Positions 1-7,854 are shown, numbered from the stretch's first letter. The stretch is DNA of 20,012 nucleotides from CAZOKH01 sp964580315 (GCA_964580315.1 CAZOKH010000066.1:1-20012); one strand, 5' to 3'. The notes: generated by a model from the sequence alone, not told the origin. A program made the numbers and translations.

Positions 1-332
1 TTGAACTGCTGGTGAAACGCTTTGATGATGCGCCGCTGCCGCGCTTTGCGCCGCAGGTGAAGGACGGCAGCCGTATCCCGCAGGATGGGCTGGTGTTGAT
101 GTACAGCGACCAGTGCCCGTTTGCCGATTATTACATCAATGAAATGCTTAAAACGGCAGCCAGCCTGGGGTTGAACGGGCGGAAAATTCACCTGACCACG
201 CGGGAAGAAGTGCAGCAGGGGCCTTCGCCATTTGGCGTGTTGGGCGTGTATTACAACGGCGCCTTTCTGACGCATGAGTTAATGAGCGCCAAAGGGTTTG
301 AGAAGTTGTTAAGCGAGAAGGTGTTGGCATAA
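1..332 (+). CDS. YoaP-like domain protein, C-terminal fragment (probable GNAT acetyltransferase)
   Basis: The reading frame is open from the left edge (first full codon at 3), so this is the 3' part of a longer gene, about 110 residues here. The visible part resembles the YoaP-like domain found at the C-terminus of some GNAT-family N-acetyltransferases. It has a short linker rich in Pro and Arg, then a thioredoxin-like beginning 'LVLMYSDQCPFADYYI' with a single Cys, then 'PSPFGVLGVYYNGAFLTHE' and a final FEKLL helix. The acetyltransferase core would lie upstream of the window and is inferred, not seen. A GTG at 12 could be read as a start, but it falls inside a conserved-looking segment and has no Shine-Dalgarno sequence, so truncation by the window edge is the better reading. 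The substrate is unknown. Confidence 0.7.
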   Translation, partial: ELLVKRFDDAPLPRFAPQVKDGSRIPQDGLVLMYSDQCPFADYYINEMLKTAASLGLNGRKIHLTTREEVQQGPSPFGVLGVYYNGAFLTHELMSAKGFEKLLSEKVLA

Positions 333-465
333 GCCCTCATCCCAGCCTTCTCCCATTGGGAGAAGGAGTTGTCTTAAGCCCTCATCCCGGCCTTCTCCCG
401 AAGGGAAAATGAGTTGTCTTAAACCCTCATCCCGGCCTTCTTCCGAAGGGAGAAGGTGTTTTTTG
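331..465. repeat. Three tandem 45-bp repeats with internal inverted repeats
   Basis: Three units with an exact 45-bp period begin at 331, 376 and 421, directly after the stop codon of the preceding gene. Each starts AA(G/A)CCCTCATCCC(G/A)GCC. Each contains an inverted repeat of the form CCTTCTCCC-3 nt-GGGAGAAGG. The stem is perfect in unit 1 (346-354 with 358-366), damaged in unit 2, and has one G-T wobble in unit 3. The units differ by point substitutions, which suggests tandem duplication followed by drift. Similar short GC-rich stem-loop repeats are common between genes in Chloroflexota. The array is non-coding in its context. Confidence 0.8.
436..464 (+). terminator. Probable intrinsic terminator formed by repeat unit 3
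   Basis: The third repeat unit gives a 9-bp stem (436-444 paired with 448-456, loop GAA, one G-T wobble) followed by TGTTTTTT at 457-464. That is the form of a rho-independent terminator on the plus strand, suited to ending the upstream YoaP-domain gene. Units 1 and 2 lack the T-run. Confidence 0.6.
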
Positions 466-539
466 AGAAGAATTCGTTCACACAAATCTGAGAATAGGCG
501 TAGAATTCCTGGCGTTAAAATTCCCAAGAAAGAAGAAGC

Positions 540-566
540 CATTCCATTACTTTATTAAATGGAATG
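540..566. promoter_or_regulatory. Inverted repeat ahead of the 200-residue membrane protein gene
   Basis: CATTCCATT at 540-548 is the exact reverse complement of AATGGAATG at 558-566, separated by 9 AT-rich bases, and ends 10 bases before the ATG at 577. It could be an operator or a leader hairpin that limits ribosome access. No -35/-10 pair could be assigned with confidence nearby. Confidence 0.35.
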
Positions 567-576
567 AACGGGCAGG

Positions 577-1179
577 ATGAAATCAATCACTCGAAAACCG
601 CTCAGCATCCTGGCGGCGCTGGCGGCGCTGCTGGTGATTTTGCTGCCTTTGCGTCAGATCATTAACGGCAACAACTATTACCAACCGTTGAATAACATCG
701 ACGGCACCACCCTGATTATGATTGGGATTTTATTGCTGCGCGGCATCAGCGCTGGATGGCGCGATACTGACCTTCAGGCGGTTTCGATTGCCCTGATCGG
801 GGCACTGTCCTTTGTGTTCACCTTCGAAGCCATCTACAAATGGTCTTTTTACCTGCTGCCCTGGAAAATTCCTCCCGAGGAGCTGCGCGAGCTGGTGATA
901 CAACTGGGTATTTCCGCCACCATGCTGGCGGGTTTCGCTTTTGGAAAATTCAAGTGGAATCGCTTCAGTCTGATTGCGGCGGTGGTGTTTGCAGCAGGAT
1001 GGATTTTTTGGCTGTTGGTTGGTTATCCGCAGATTTTCAGCGAGAGAACCATGTTTCCGGCGGTGCTAAATATTACACTCAGCCATGACATGATCTACAC
1101 CCTGAACCGCATGGAGAAATTTGCCCTGTTCCTGGTCTTCTTCGGTTTCTATCCCATTCGTATGCGATCCAACGATTAA
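577..1179 (+). CDS. Uncharacterised multi-pass membrane protein, 200 aa
   Basis: I do not recognise this family. The protein looks like an integral membrane protein with about six hydrophobic segments, at roughly residues 9-25, 44-56, 68-86, 108-122, 131-150 and 181-194. Between them are short polar loops, including one with 'NGNNYYQPLNNIDG' after the first segment and one with acidic residues around 99-105. No signal peptidase site, catalytic motif or known transporter signature is visible. The ATG at 577 is preceded by GGCAGG with very short spacing, so initiation may be weak. Its stop codon overlaps by four bases the stop codon of the ABC gene transcribed from the opposite strand, leaving no room for a separate terminator. 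Composition and length fit a real gene rather than a chance frame. Confidence 0.7.
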   Translation: MKSITRKPLSILAALAALLVILLPLRQIINGNNYYQPLNNIDGTTLIMIGILLLRGISAGWRDTDLQAVSIALIGALSFVFTFEAIYKWSFYLLPWKIPPEELRELVIQLGISATMLAGFAFGKFKWNRFSLIAAVVFAAGWIFWLLVGYPQIFSERTMFPAVLNITLSHDMIYTLNRMEKFALFLVFFGFYPIRMRSND

Positions 1180-2993
1180 ATTGCAATGCCTTTAAACTGG
1201 CTGAGATACAGGTGATGATAAAAGCCCTTCTGGTCCAGTAACTGCTGGTGTGAGCCCTGTTCCACAATTTCGCCATTATTGATCACCACCACTTTATCCG
1301 CATCGCGGATGGTGCTGAGGCGGTGGGCGATCACGAAGCTGGTGCGCCCCTGCATCAGGCGCAGCAGCGACTGCTGGATGCGCGCTTCGGTGCGCGTGTC
1401 AACACTGCTGGTGGCTTCGTCCAGGATGAGGATGGCGGGGTCAGCCAGAATGGCGCGGGCAATGGCCAGCAACTGGCGCTGCCCCTGGCTGAGGTTGCTG
1501 GCGCGCTCAGATAGATTGGTTTGATATCCTTTTGGCAACTGGCGGATGAAGTGGTCGGCGTCGGCCAGTTCAGCAGCGTGAACGCATTCTTCATCGGTTG
1601 CATCCAGGCGCCCATAACGAATGTTCTCCATCACCGTGTCGGCAAACAGGAAGGTGTCTTGCAGCACCACGCCCAGCTTGCGGCGCAGGTCGGCCTTGCG
1701 CACGGTGCGGATATCCTGCCCGTCAATGCTGATACTGCCGCCCTGGATGTCATAAAATCGGCTGAGCAGGTTGATGATGGTGGTCTTGCCGGCGCCGGTG
1801 GGGCCTACCAGGGCAATGGTTTGCCCGGCTTTGGCTTCGAGGGTCAGGTTCTTGATCACCGGCTGGTTTTCCACATAACTAAAGTGCACATTCTCGAAAC
1901 GCACATCCCCGCGAATGGAATCCAGAGGGACGGCATTGGGGGCATCTTGAATTTCAGCAGGGGTGTCGATGATGTTGAAGACACGTTCGGCGCCGGCCAG
2001 CGCCGCCTGGATGGAATTATACAGATTGGCAATTTGTCGCAGGGGCGAGGTGAAGTTTTGGCCGTAGTTGATAAAGGTGGCGATCATCCCCACGCTGACC
2101 AAACCTTGCAGCGCCAGCCAGCCGCCCAGCCCGGCCAGCACAATGACGAAGAAATTCCCCAGGACGCTGGTTAACGGCATGAGCAGCATGGCATAGGAAT
2201 TGGCATAAACCCCGGCTTTATAAACAGCCTCGTTTTGCACGCGGAATGCCGTCAGGATGCTTTCATTGCGTCGAAAGGCTTTAATCACTTTTTGCCCGCT
2301 GATGGCTTCTTCGGTAATGCTGTTCAAACTGCCCAGACAGCTTTGTAATTCACGAAAACCTTTGCGGGTGTAGCTGGCGACAAATTCAGTGAACCAGAAC
2401 ATGATGGGCACCACCAGCAGGCTGGAAAGCGCCAGCCAGTGATTGAGCATGAACATGGCAATCACAGTGCCGCCCATTGAAAGCACACTGGCAATCAGCG
2501 AGGTGAGGTTTTGTGAAACAGCCTGGTTGATGGCGTCAATATCATTGGTCAGGCTGCTCATCAATCCACCGGCAGGATGGGTATCAAAGTAATGCATTGA
2601 TTTGGATTGCAAATGGACAAAGAGATCACGCCGCAGGTTTCTTAACACCAGTTGAGAAACGCGCGCCATCATCCAACTGGAAATTGCATTGAACAGGTTG
2701 CTGAATATGTAAGCAGCCAGCATCCAGGCGGCAATACGCGCCAGACCGGCAGGGTCACCTCTGCCTATAAAGCGGTCAATGGCAACGCCCATTAAATAGG
2801 GACTGATAAGACCGATTAAGGTGTACAGCAGGATGAAAACCAGGACGACACCGATCTGAAGTTTGAAAGCGCCCAGATAAGGCAGCAGGCGCGTCAGGGC
2901 GCGGTTGGGATTTTGGGCTTTTTCAATCCGTCCGGGTTGGCTGTGCCGGCGCTGCACCATATTGGTGCGGAAATCAGGCGTTCGATTCATCAT
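1176..2993 (-). CDS. Heterodimeric ABC exporter, catalytically canonical half (605 aa)
   Basis: This is a type I ABC exporter half: an N-terminal six-helix membrane domain (about residues 45-325) and a C-terminal nucleotide-binding domain (about 363-600). The ATPase motifs are complete: Walker A GPTGAGKTT (397-405), a Q-loop in 'GVVLQDT', signature LSQGQ (501-505), Walker B ILILDE with catalytic Glu526, and switch His557 in 'IAHRLST'. The LSQGQ variant is typical of the catalytic partner in TM287/288-type heterodimers, where it faces the degenerate ATP site. The gene starts inside the last codon of the upstream ABC gene (ATGA overlap at 2990-2993), implying translational coupling and a 1:1 complex. 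The likely role is drug, lipid or peptide export across the cytoplasmic membrane; the substrate cannot be read from sequence. The N-terminal 30 residues are charged and cytosolic. Confidence 0.93.
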   Translation of the reverse strand: MMNRTPDFRTNMVQRRHSQPGRIEKAQNPNRALTRLLPYLGAFKLQIGVVLVFILLYTLIGLISPYLMGVAIDRFIGRGDPAGLARIAAWMLAAYIFSNLFNAISSWMMARVSQLVLRNLRRDLFVHLQSKSMHYFDTHPAGGLMSSLTNDIDAINQAVSQNLTSLIASVLSMGGTVIAMFMLNHWLALSSLLVVPIMFWFTEFVASYTRKGFRELQSCLGSLNSITEEAISGQKVIKAFRRNESILTAFRVQNEAVYKAGVYANSYAMLLMPLTSVLGNFFVIVLAGLGGWLALQGLVSVGMIATFINYGQNFTSPLRQIANLYNSIQAALAGAERVFNIIDTPAEIQDAPNAVPLDSIRGDVRFENVHFSYVENQPVIKNLTLEAKAGQTIALVGPTGAGKTTIINLLSRFYDIQGGSISIDGQDIRTVRKADLRRKLGVVLQDTFLFADTVMENIRYGRLDATDEECVHAAELADADHFIRQLPKGYQTNLSERASNLSQGQRQLLAIARAILADPAILILDEATSSVDTRTEARIQQSLLRLMQGRTSFVIAHRLSTIRDADKVVVINNGEIVEQGSHQQLLDQKGFYHHLYLSQFKGIAI

Positions 2994-4750
2994 GCTGATT
3001 CATCCAACTTCGCTGTGAAATTTGTTCCGAGCTGTGAATCAAATATTTCCTGGTAGATTGGACTGGATTCGATTAAATCGTGATGTTTTCCTTCTGCCAC
3101 AATTTGACCTTTATCCAACACAATGATTCGATCAGCATTTAGAACGGTGCTGATGCGCTGGGCGACCACAAAATTGGCGCTGGTCTGAAAAGCTTCTTTC
3201 AGTGCATGCTGAATGCGTGTTTCTGTGATGACATCAACAGAACTGGTGGCGTCATCCAGGATGAGAATGCACGGCCTGGTAACCAAAGCCCTTGCAATGG
3301 AAATGCGCTGCTTTTGACCGCCCGACAAGTTCGCGCCGCGTTCTTCAACGTGTGTGTCATAACCCTGCGGAAATTGCATAATAAAATCATGCGCCTGGGC
3401 AATTTTTGCAGCAGCAATGATCTCATCGTCCGTTGCATCGGGTTTGCCGTAGCGAATGTTTTCACGGATGGTTCCTGTGAATAATATGGGTTCCTGTGGA
3501 ACAATTCCCACCTGTTCCAGTATGGAATCTCCATTCAATTTGCGTACATCGAGGTTATTGATTTGCACTTCACCGTTTGTAACATCATAGAATCGCGGGA
3601 TGAGGTTTACCAAAGATGATTTTCCTGCACCGGTGGCGCCCAAAATGGCCACGGTTTCACCCGGTTTTGCACACAGGTTGATATTTTCCAAAACACAAAA
3701 ATCACCATTTCCCCTGTAATGGAAATGGACATCTTTGAATTCAACTTCACTCACCAATGAAGGCGGCAGTGAAATTGCATCAGGGGCTTGCAGAATTTCG
3801 GGTTCTGTCTCAAGCACTTCCATGATTCGCTGTGCTGATGCTGCTCCATTGGCGAGCACATTGGAAAGCTGTGTCAGCATGATTAGCGGCGTCAGGGTGG
3901 TAATCAGGTAATTGGTAAATGCTACAATTTGCCCCACCATCATATCTCCCTGGATGGTTCGCAACCCACCCATCCAGATCACCAGGACAATCCCGAGATT
4001 GACAAACAAAGTGGTGATGGGAGTCATGGACGACATGAGCTGCATAACACGAACTGTATGATCGACCAGTTCATCATTGGCTTTTTCGAAGCGGCGGGTT
4101 TCAAAATCATCGCGCACAAATGCTTTCACCAGGCGCGCCCCGGCAATATTCTCCTGCAGCACGGTGTTAAGCATATCCATTTTTTGTTGAACAAGCTGGA
4201 AGAGGGGTTCCATCTTGATGCTGAAAGTGACAATGATCACCCCGGCGGCCAGCAAAACCGGGATCATCGTTGCCGCCAGTGCGGCGTTTGTCGAAAACAT
4301 GAGTACGATGCTGCCCACCATCAACAGGGGACCGCGTGTACCAATGCGCAGTGAAATTTGAACCAGGCGTTGAATGGCGCTGGCGTCGCTGGTGAGCCGC
4401 ACCATCAATTTTCCGGTGCTGTAGCGGTCCAGATTGCCATGCGAAAACTGTTGGATTTTGACAAACAATGCTTCGCGTAAATCGCGCGCCACGCTCTCAC
4501 CGGTGCGCACCGAATAAATGTTATTCAGGATTGCCATAAACGTATTTAGAACCGAGATACCCAGCATGACGGCTGAGGTTTGCAGCACCACAGCCATATT
4601 ATTTTGTCTGATGCCCTGGTCAATGATCCGCGCGATGAGGCGTGGAATTGCCAGGTCGGCAATCACGATGATGACCAGCATGATCAAAGCCAGAACCGCC
4701 AGTTTTCGATAAGGTTTCACAAACCTGAATATTTTTCGGATGTGGCGCAT
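2990..4750 (-). CDS. Heterodimeric ABC exporter, degenerate half (586 aa)
   Basis: This is the partner half-transporter: membrane domain about residues 15-310, nucleotide-binding domain about 335-580. Walker A GATGAGKSS (371-379) and signature LSGGQ (475-479) are intact. However, Walker B reads ILILDD, with Asp500 in place of the catalytic Glu, and the switch position is Gln531 in 'VAQRIST' instead of His. Both changes are the hallmark of the degenerate subunit in TM287/288-like and BmrCD-like exporters. The coupling segment 'ENIAGARLVKAFVRDDFE' (200-217) is typical of this class. The ATG is 3 bases downstream of the marR stop codon, with GGTGA (4759-4763) 8 bases upstream and inside the marR coding end. 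The gene therefore sits in a tight marR-ABC-ABC operon and is expected to share its repression. By eye its DNA is more AT-rich than the downstream partner gene. Confidence 0.93.
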   Translation of the reverse strand: MRHIRKIFRFVKPYRKLAVLALIMLVIIVIADLAIPRLIARIIDQGIRQNNMAVVLQTSAVMLGISVLNTFMAILNNIYSVRTGESVARDLREALFVKIQQFSHGNLDRYSTGKLMVRLTSDASAIQRLVQISLRIGTRGPLLMVGSIVLMFSTNAALAATMIPVLLAAGVIIVTFSIKMEPLFQLVQQKMDMLNTVLQENIAGARLVKAFVRDDFETRRFEKANDELVDHTVRVMQLMSSMTPITTLFVNLGIVLVIWMGGLRTIQGDMMVGQIVAFTNYLITTLTPLIMLTQLSNVLANGAASAQRIMEVLETEPEILQAPDAISLPPSLVSEVEFKDVHFHYRGNGDFCVLENINLCAKPGETVAILGATGAGKSSLVNLIPRFYDVTNGEVQINNLDVRKLNGDSILEQVGIVPQEPILFTGTIRENIRYGKPDATDDEIIAAAKIAQAHDFIMQFPQGYDTHVEERGANLSGGQKQRISIARALVTRPCILILDDATSSVDVITETRIQHALKEAFQTSANFVVAQRISTVLNADRIIVLDKGQIVAEGKHHDLIESSPIYQEIFDSQLGTNFTAKLDESA

Positions 4751-4753
4751 GGA

Positions 4754-5224
4754 TTATTTCACCAAAAGGCAGTGTTTTTTGGGTTTTCCCAATGTGTTAT
4801 GCAAGATGGACAGGGCGCTCAGGATTGTTTCCAGTTCGTCAGGGGATAGATGGGCAATTTTTTCTTTCAACCAGGTGTGGTTCTTTTCCATGAGCGTGGT
4901 TACAACCTGCTTTCCTTTTTCCGTCATCTCGAGTTTTATATATCGGCGGTCATGGTCATCCTGGCGGCGGGTGATTAACCCTTTTTTCACCAACAGGTCT
5001 ACTGCCTGGCTGATAGCCGGTCGGCTAATTTGATGTTTTTCAGCCAGGTCGCCCACGGTTTGGGCGCCGCGCTGAATTTGCCGCAGCATGCGAAATTGGA
5101 TAAAGGTGATGTCAAAATCGCGGACAGCATTGATATGGATGTTGTGACGCACCTGGTTCCAGACTGGCGGAATGGTATCCCAGATTCTTTCTATGGTTGT
5201 TTGGCAAATATCGACCCCGGGCAT
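4754..5224 (-). CDS. MarR-family transcriptional regulator (156 aa), first gene of exporter operon
   Basis: This is a winged helix-turn-helix protein of MarR size. The DNA-binding region is about residues 56-100: helix 'VGDLAEKHQ', recognition helix 'SRPAISQAVDLLVKKG' and a wing 'RRQDDHDRRYIKL' with the usual Asp-Arg pair, followed by 'TEKGKQV'. The flanking N- and C-terminal helices would form the dimer interface. It most likely binds as a dimer to the palindromes at 5237-5271 and represses itself and the exporter genes until a ligand is bound; that is inference from gene order and operator position. The ATG at 5224 is preceded by AAAGGA (5231-5236). An ATG at 5229 is out of frame. The ligand is unknown; in this family it is often a phenolic compound, antibiotic or oxidant. 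Confidence 0.9.
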   Translation of the reverse strand: MPGVDICQTTIERIWDTIPPVWNQVRHNIHINAVRDFDITFIQFRMLRQIQRGAQTVGDLAEKHQISRPAISQAVDLLVKKGLITRRQDDHDRRYIKLEMTEKGKQVVTTLMEKNHTWLKEKIAHLSPDELETILSALSILHNTLGKPKKHCLLVK

Positions 5225-5236
5225 GGCATGTCCTTT

Positions 5237-5271
5237 AGTTAATCAACTGAATAGTTAATTAACTTAACTAT
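5237..5271. promoter_or_regulatory. Tandem palindromic operators, probable MarR sites
   Basis: Three overlapping symmetries are present. ATAGTTAA (5251-5258) and TTAACTAT (5264-5271) are exact inverted repeats separated by 5 bases. Inside this, AGTTAATTAACT (5253-5264) is a perfect 12-bp palindrome. AGTTAATCAACT (5237-5248) is an 11/12 copy of it, 16 bp away. They cover the -10 box and the start of transcription of the marR-exporter operon, the expected place for an autorepressor. Length and half-site style fit MarR-family operators. Confidence 0.7.
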
Positions 5272-5295
5272 ATTTGGGATTTTTCATTAAGTCAA
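5267..5295 (-). promoter_or_regulatory. Sigma-70-like promoter for marR-exporter operon
   Basis: Read on the minus strand, TTGACT (5295-5290) is followed by exactly 17 bases and TATAGT (5272-5267). Each box matches the housekeeping consensus at five of six positions. Transcription would start near 5260, giving a leader of about 35 bases before the marR ATG. The -10 box lies within the inverted repeat proposed as the MarR operator. Confidence 0.75.
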
Positions 5296-5314
5296 GGATT
5301 TGTTTTGGAAATTC

Positions 5315-5332
5315 ATTACCGCCTGCGGTAAT
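5315..5332. other. Short inverted repeat over the stop codon of the membrane protein gene
   Basis: ATTACCGC (5315-5322) and GCGGTAAT (5325-5332) are exact reverse complements with a 2-base centre, and include the TAA stop of the minus-strand gene. The loop is too short for a full hairpin, and only a weak T-rich stretch follows on the minus strand. It may be a poor terminator or a protein site. Confidence 0.3.
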
Positions 5333-6995
5333 AATCCTGGGTGCAGCTAAATTCCTGCTCCTGCTCATCCCAGGGGATGGGGATGCGTTGGATTGCCGCA
5401 TTGCCCTGGCGCGCCTGGCTGTCGCGGGCTTCCCAGTCGCGGGCGAATTGCAGCATGGGCTGCACAGTGGGGAAAACGTGCTGCACGCTTTGCAGGGCGG
5501 CAGTGGGGGTTAGCAGCAGGGCCAGGGCAAAGGCAGCCGCAGCCCACAGCTTGCCGGGCGGGCGCGGAAGCAGCAGTGCCGCAGCCATGATGCCGTAAAC
5601 CAGGTAGGCGCCGGGAATGACCTGGGTGCGCAACGGGATGCTGCTGGACATGGCGTAGGCGCCGGGCGCAAAACAGGCCAGCGCCATGCCAGTTGAAATG
5701 ACCAGGGCAGCAGCAGCCCGAACCGGGCGGCGCGGAAGAGCGGTATCCAGACTTAAGCCTAATCCGGCAGCCGATAGGATTGCCAGCCAGCCAAAGGGGG
5801 GAATGGCGCGCAGATATTCCCAAAAATACCGGCAGGTGAGCTGCACCAGAACCGGCAGCGAGCCGGCTGGCGGATAATCCTGGGCGGCGGCGCGGGCTTC
5901 GATGCCAGGTGAGAACAATTCAACTGCCAGGCCGGCGGCAGCGGCCAGGGCAGACCAACATAAAAGAACCAGCAGCGGGCGTTTGTTGCGGGCAAACAAC
6001 CAGGCGGCGGCAAGGCTGATGATTTGCAGCGCCAGCCAGCCTAACACGGCGGCTTCGTGGGTGGCGGCAATGGCAAAACTGATGACGGCTGCCAGGGGAG
6101 CCGCCCAATTTAACCCGCTGGCTGGCTGGTTGTGAAACCGCCACAGCAGCGCCAGGTGCAGTGGAACAAAAATCAACACCGGCAGCACCGCCACTGATGA
6201 AACAATCCAATAGACAGATTTATACAGGTCGGGCGTGATGATGAACAGGGTAAACGGCACCCACACAGCCCCGGCCAGCGCAGATAACACGCGCTGTGGC
6301 GTGCTGCCCCGGTTTAGATTCCATAAAATGGTAAAGCAGGCGGCTGAAATGCCCAGCAATTGCACTGCCACAATCCAGGGCTTGTCATTGAAACCCATTA
6401 GCAGAAAATTGGAGAAGAAACGCCCCGACCAGTGGTTGTAGAACCAGATGACGGATTGAAGATAGCCTTTGCTTTCTCTCACCAGGGCGTAGCAAAAATC
6501 GTCGCCATACATGCGGGTGGAAAAGCTGTTGTATAACAGGATTCCCATGCCGGTCAATCCGCCAGCCAGGGTCAGCCAGGCCAAACCGCGGGCAGGCATT
6601 TCGGCACGGCGGATGATGAGCGGTAGAAGGAAAAACAGGTTAAATACAGCACAAGCCGCAGCGGTGATTGCCAGGGAGAGAAAGTAGCGCGGGGAGAAGT
6701 TTTGTCCTGGCGTTACCAGGATTGCGAAAATAACGGAAACCAGTATGCCTGCCGGCCAGGAAGCAGGCGCTGCTGGCCGAATGGGCTCCTTTTTACCCAA
6801 AACCATGAAGTAAAGGGGGATTGCCAGGCAAAGCGCCAGCAGGGCTGATTGAGCAACCAGGCTGCGCAGCGAACGCAGCTCAAAATTCCAGGCGGTTAAT
6901 ACCATTAAGCCTGCCAGCGAGGCGGCAGGCAAAATGGTGAACAGCAGGCGATTGCGAATGAAGGCGGTTTTATTTATCGGCAGGTTTTCAGGCAT
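5316..6995 (-). CDS. Large multi-pass membrane protein, GT-C glycosyltransferase-like (559 aa)
   Basis: This is an integral membrane protein with about a dozen hydrophobic segments spread over residues 15-500. After the first group of helices comes 'RMYGDDFCYALV' with an acidic pair at Asp165-Asp166, then 'WFYNHWSGRFFSNFLLMG' (184-201). An acidic motif in the first large outer loop followed by an aromatic/Arg-rich stretch recalls GT-C-fold, polyprenyl-phosphate-sugar-dependent glycosyltransferases and the related DUF6056-type proteins. This is resemblance by eye, not a proven assignment. If correct, the active site would face the outside of the membrane and modify a surface glycan or protein. 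The C-terminal 40 residues are hydrophilic. The ATG at 6995 has no good Shine-Dalgarno sequence. It lies 58 bases downstream of the lipoprotein gene on the same strand and may be co-transcribed with it. Confidence 0.6.
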   Translation of the reverse strand: MPENLPINKTAFIRNRLLFTILPAASLAGLMVLTAWNFELRSLRSLVAQSALLALCLAIPLYFMVLGKKEPIRPAAPASWPAGILVSVIFAILVTPGQNFSPRYFLSLAITAAACAVFNLFFLLPLIIRRAEMPARGLAWLTLAGGLTGMGILLYNSFSTRMYGDDFCYALVRESKGYLQSVIWFYNHWSGRFFSNFLLMGFNDKPWIVAVQLLGISAACFTILWNLNRGSTPQRVLSALAGAVWVPFTLFIITPDLYKSVYWIVSSVAVLPVLIFVPLHLALLWRFHNQPASGLNWAAPLAAVISFAIAATHEAAVLGWLALQIISLAAAWLFARNKRPLLVLLCWSALAAAAGLAVELFSPGIEARAAAQDYPPAGSLPVLVQLTCRYFWEYLRAIPPFGWLAILSAAGLGLSLDTALPRRPVRAAAALVISTGMALACFAPGAYAMSSSIPLRTQVIPGAYLVYGIMAAALLLPRPPGKLWAAAAFALALLLTPTAALQSVQHVFPTVQPMLQFARDWEARDSQARQGNAAIQRIPIPWDEQEQEFSCTQDYYRRR

Positions 6996-7053
6996 GACAG
7001 TTTATTCAGTTGAATGGGGATTTAATTCTCGTCATGCAGTTTAAAACCGATTG

Positions 7054-7779
7054 CTATTGCGCGCAAGGGAAGAAGGTGATATCGTCATAAACCTTGCTGC
7101 GGTATTTGCCGTCATCAGAAATGATCTGGTAAACGAACCAGGATTCTCCCATCATGGGGGGAAATTGCAGGTTTTGCTTGCTGCTACCGCCGCCGATGAT
7201 GACTGCCCGGCGTGTATCGCTAGCCCAACGGCTCAAATTGATGTTTTGCGTATCGGAACGATTCCCGTTGGCCTTATCGACGATGTGATACCACACCGAT
7301 ATCCCGCGATTGATGTCAGCCACTTTCACTGTGATGGTTAATTCATAGGGTTCCTGGTAGCAATAAAAAGTTTTAACCGATTCTTTTACCTCCAATACAA
7401 CATTCGCCGAGGGGTCGGGAGCAGACGTTTTGACCGCGCCCGGATTGGTGGTGGAGGAGACTTCTGGTTCGGTTGGCGTGGGGTAAGGTGTGTAGGTGGG
7501 GTAGGGAGTGTAGGTTTCCTGCGGCGTATAGGTGGGATAGGGAGAGGCTTCTTCCACTTTGTCCAGTTCTTCTTCCAGGGCTTCAACCGTCATTTCAGCT
7601 TCGGCGCCGCGGGTGGCGGCAATGCCCAGCGCAATGCGGGTTTCCTCCGCGCCTGATTTAACCGGCGGATCTTCTTGTTCAGTGCTCTCTGAAACTGATT
7701 CAAGCGTTTGACAGGATAGGATGAAGAGAATGCTTAGAAGCAGGATGCAGGTAGAACGGTAGATATTTTTCTTTGCCAT
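7054..7779 (-). CDS. Secreted lipoprotein with Tyr-Thr-Pro repeat linker (241 aa)
   Basis: The N-terminus is a lipoprotein signal peptide: Lys3-Lys4, hydrophobic residues 11-21, then 'FILSC' with Cys23 as the likely lipidated residue. Residues 44-78 are helical and acidic. Residues 80-103 form a low-complexity linker built from YPTYTP/YTPYPT units, a style common in Anaerolineae surface proteins. The C-terminal part (about 127-241) looks like a compact beta-rich domain with two Cys (in 'FYCYQEP' and the final 'FFPCAQ') that could form a disulphide; I do not recognise this domain. It is expected to be anchored on the outer face of the cytoplasmic membrane. The ATG at 7779 has GGAGG (7786-7790) 6 bases upstream. 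Its function is unknown; the adjacent GT-C-like gene raises the possibility of a shared envelope role. Confidence 0.75.
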   Translation of the reverse strand: MAKKNIYRSTCILLLSILFILSCQTLESVSESTEQEDPPVKSGAEETRIALGIAATRGAEAEMTVEALEEELDKVEEASPYPTYTPQETYTPYPTYTPYPTPTEPEVSSTTNPGAVKTSAPDPSANVVLEVKESVKTFYCYQEPYELTITVKVADINRGISVWYHIVDKANGNRSDTQNINLSRWASDTRRAVIIGGGSSKQNLQFPPMMGESWFVYQIISDDGKYRSKVYDDITFFPCAQ

Positions 7780-7825
7780 AAACTACCTCCCATTGTGGCT
7801 TATGCCTGTTTTGATTGTCACTAAT

Positions 7826-7854
7826 ACTTTAGCAAATCGATTTCCTTCCGTCAA
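7826..7854 (-). promoter_or_regulatory. Probable promoter for the lipoprotein gene
   Basis: On the minus strand TTGACG (7854-7849) is followed by 17 bases and TAAAGT (7831-7826), five and four matches to the sigma-70 consensus. The start would be near 7819, about 40 bases before the ATG. Confidence 0.5.

Noticed and set aside
12..332. Complete small protein starting at GTG 12
   Set aside because: The frame is open to the left edge, there is no ribosome binding site, and the sequence matches only the C-terminal domain of a longer protein type.
331..465. Small CRISPR array
   Set aside because: The units are contiguous 45-bp tandem copies with no unique spacers, and no cas gene is nearby.
1521..2174. 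217-codon plus-strand frame
   Set aside because: It overlaps the ATPase domain of the ABC gene on the other strand and has no ribosome binding site or domain.
7471..7542. DNA repeat resembling a minisatellite
   Set aside because: It is explained by the YTPYPT codon repeat in the lipoprotein linker and is not a separate element.
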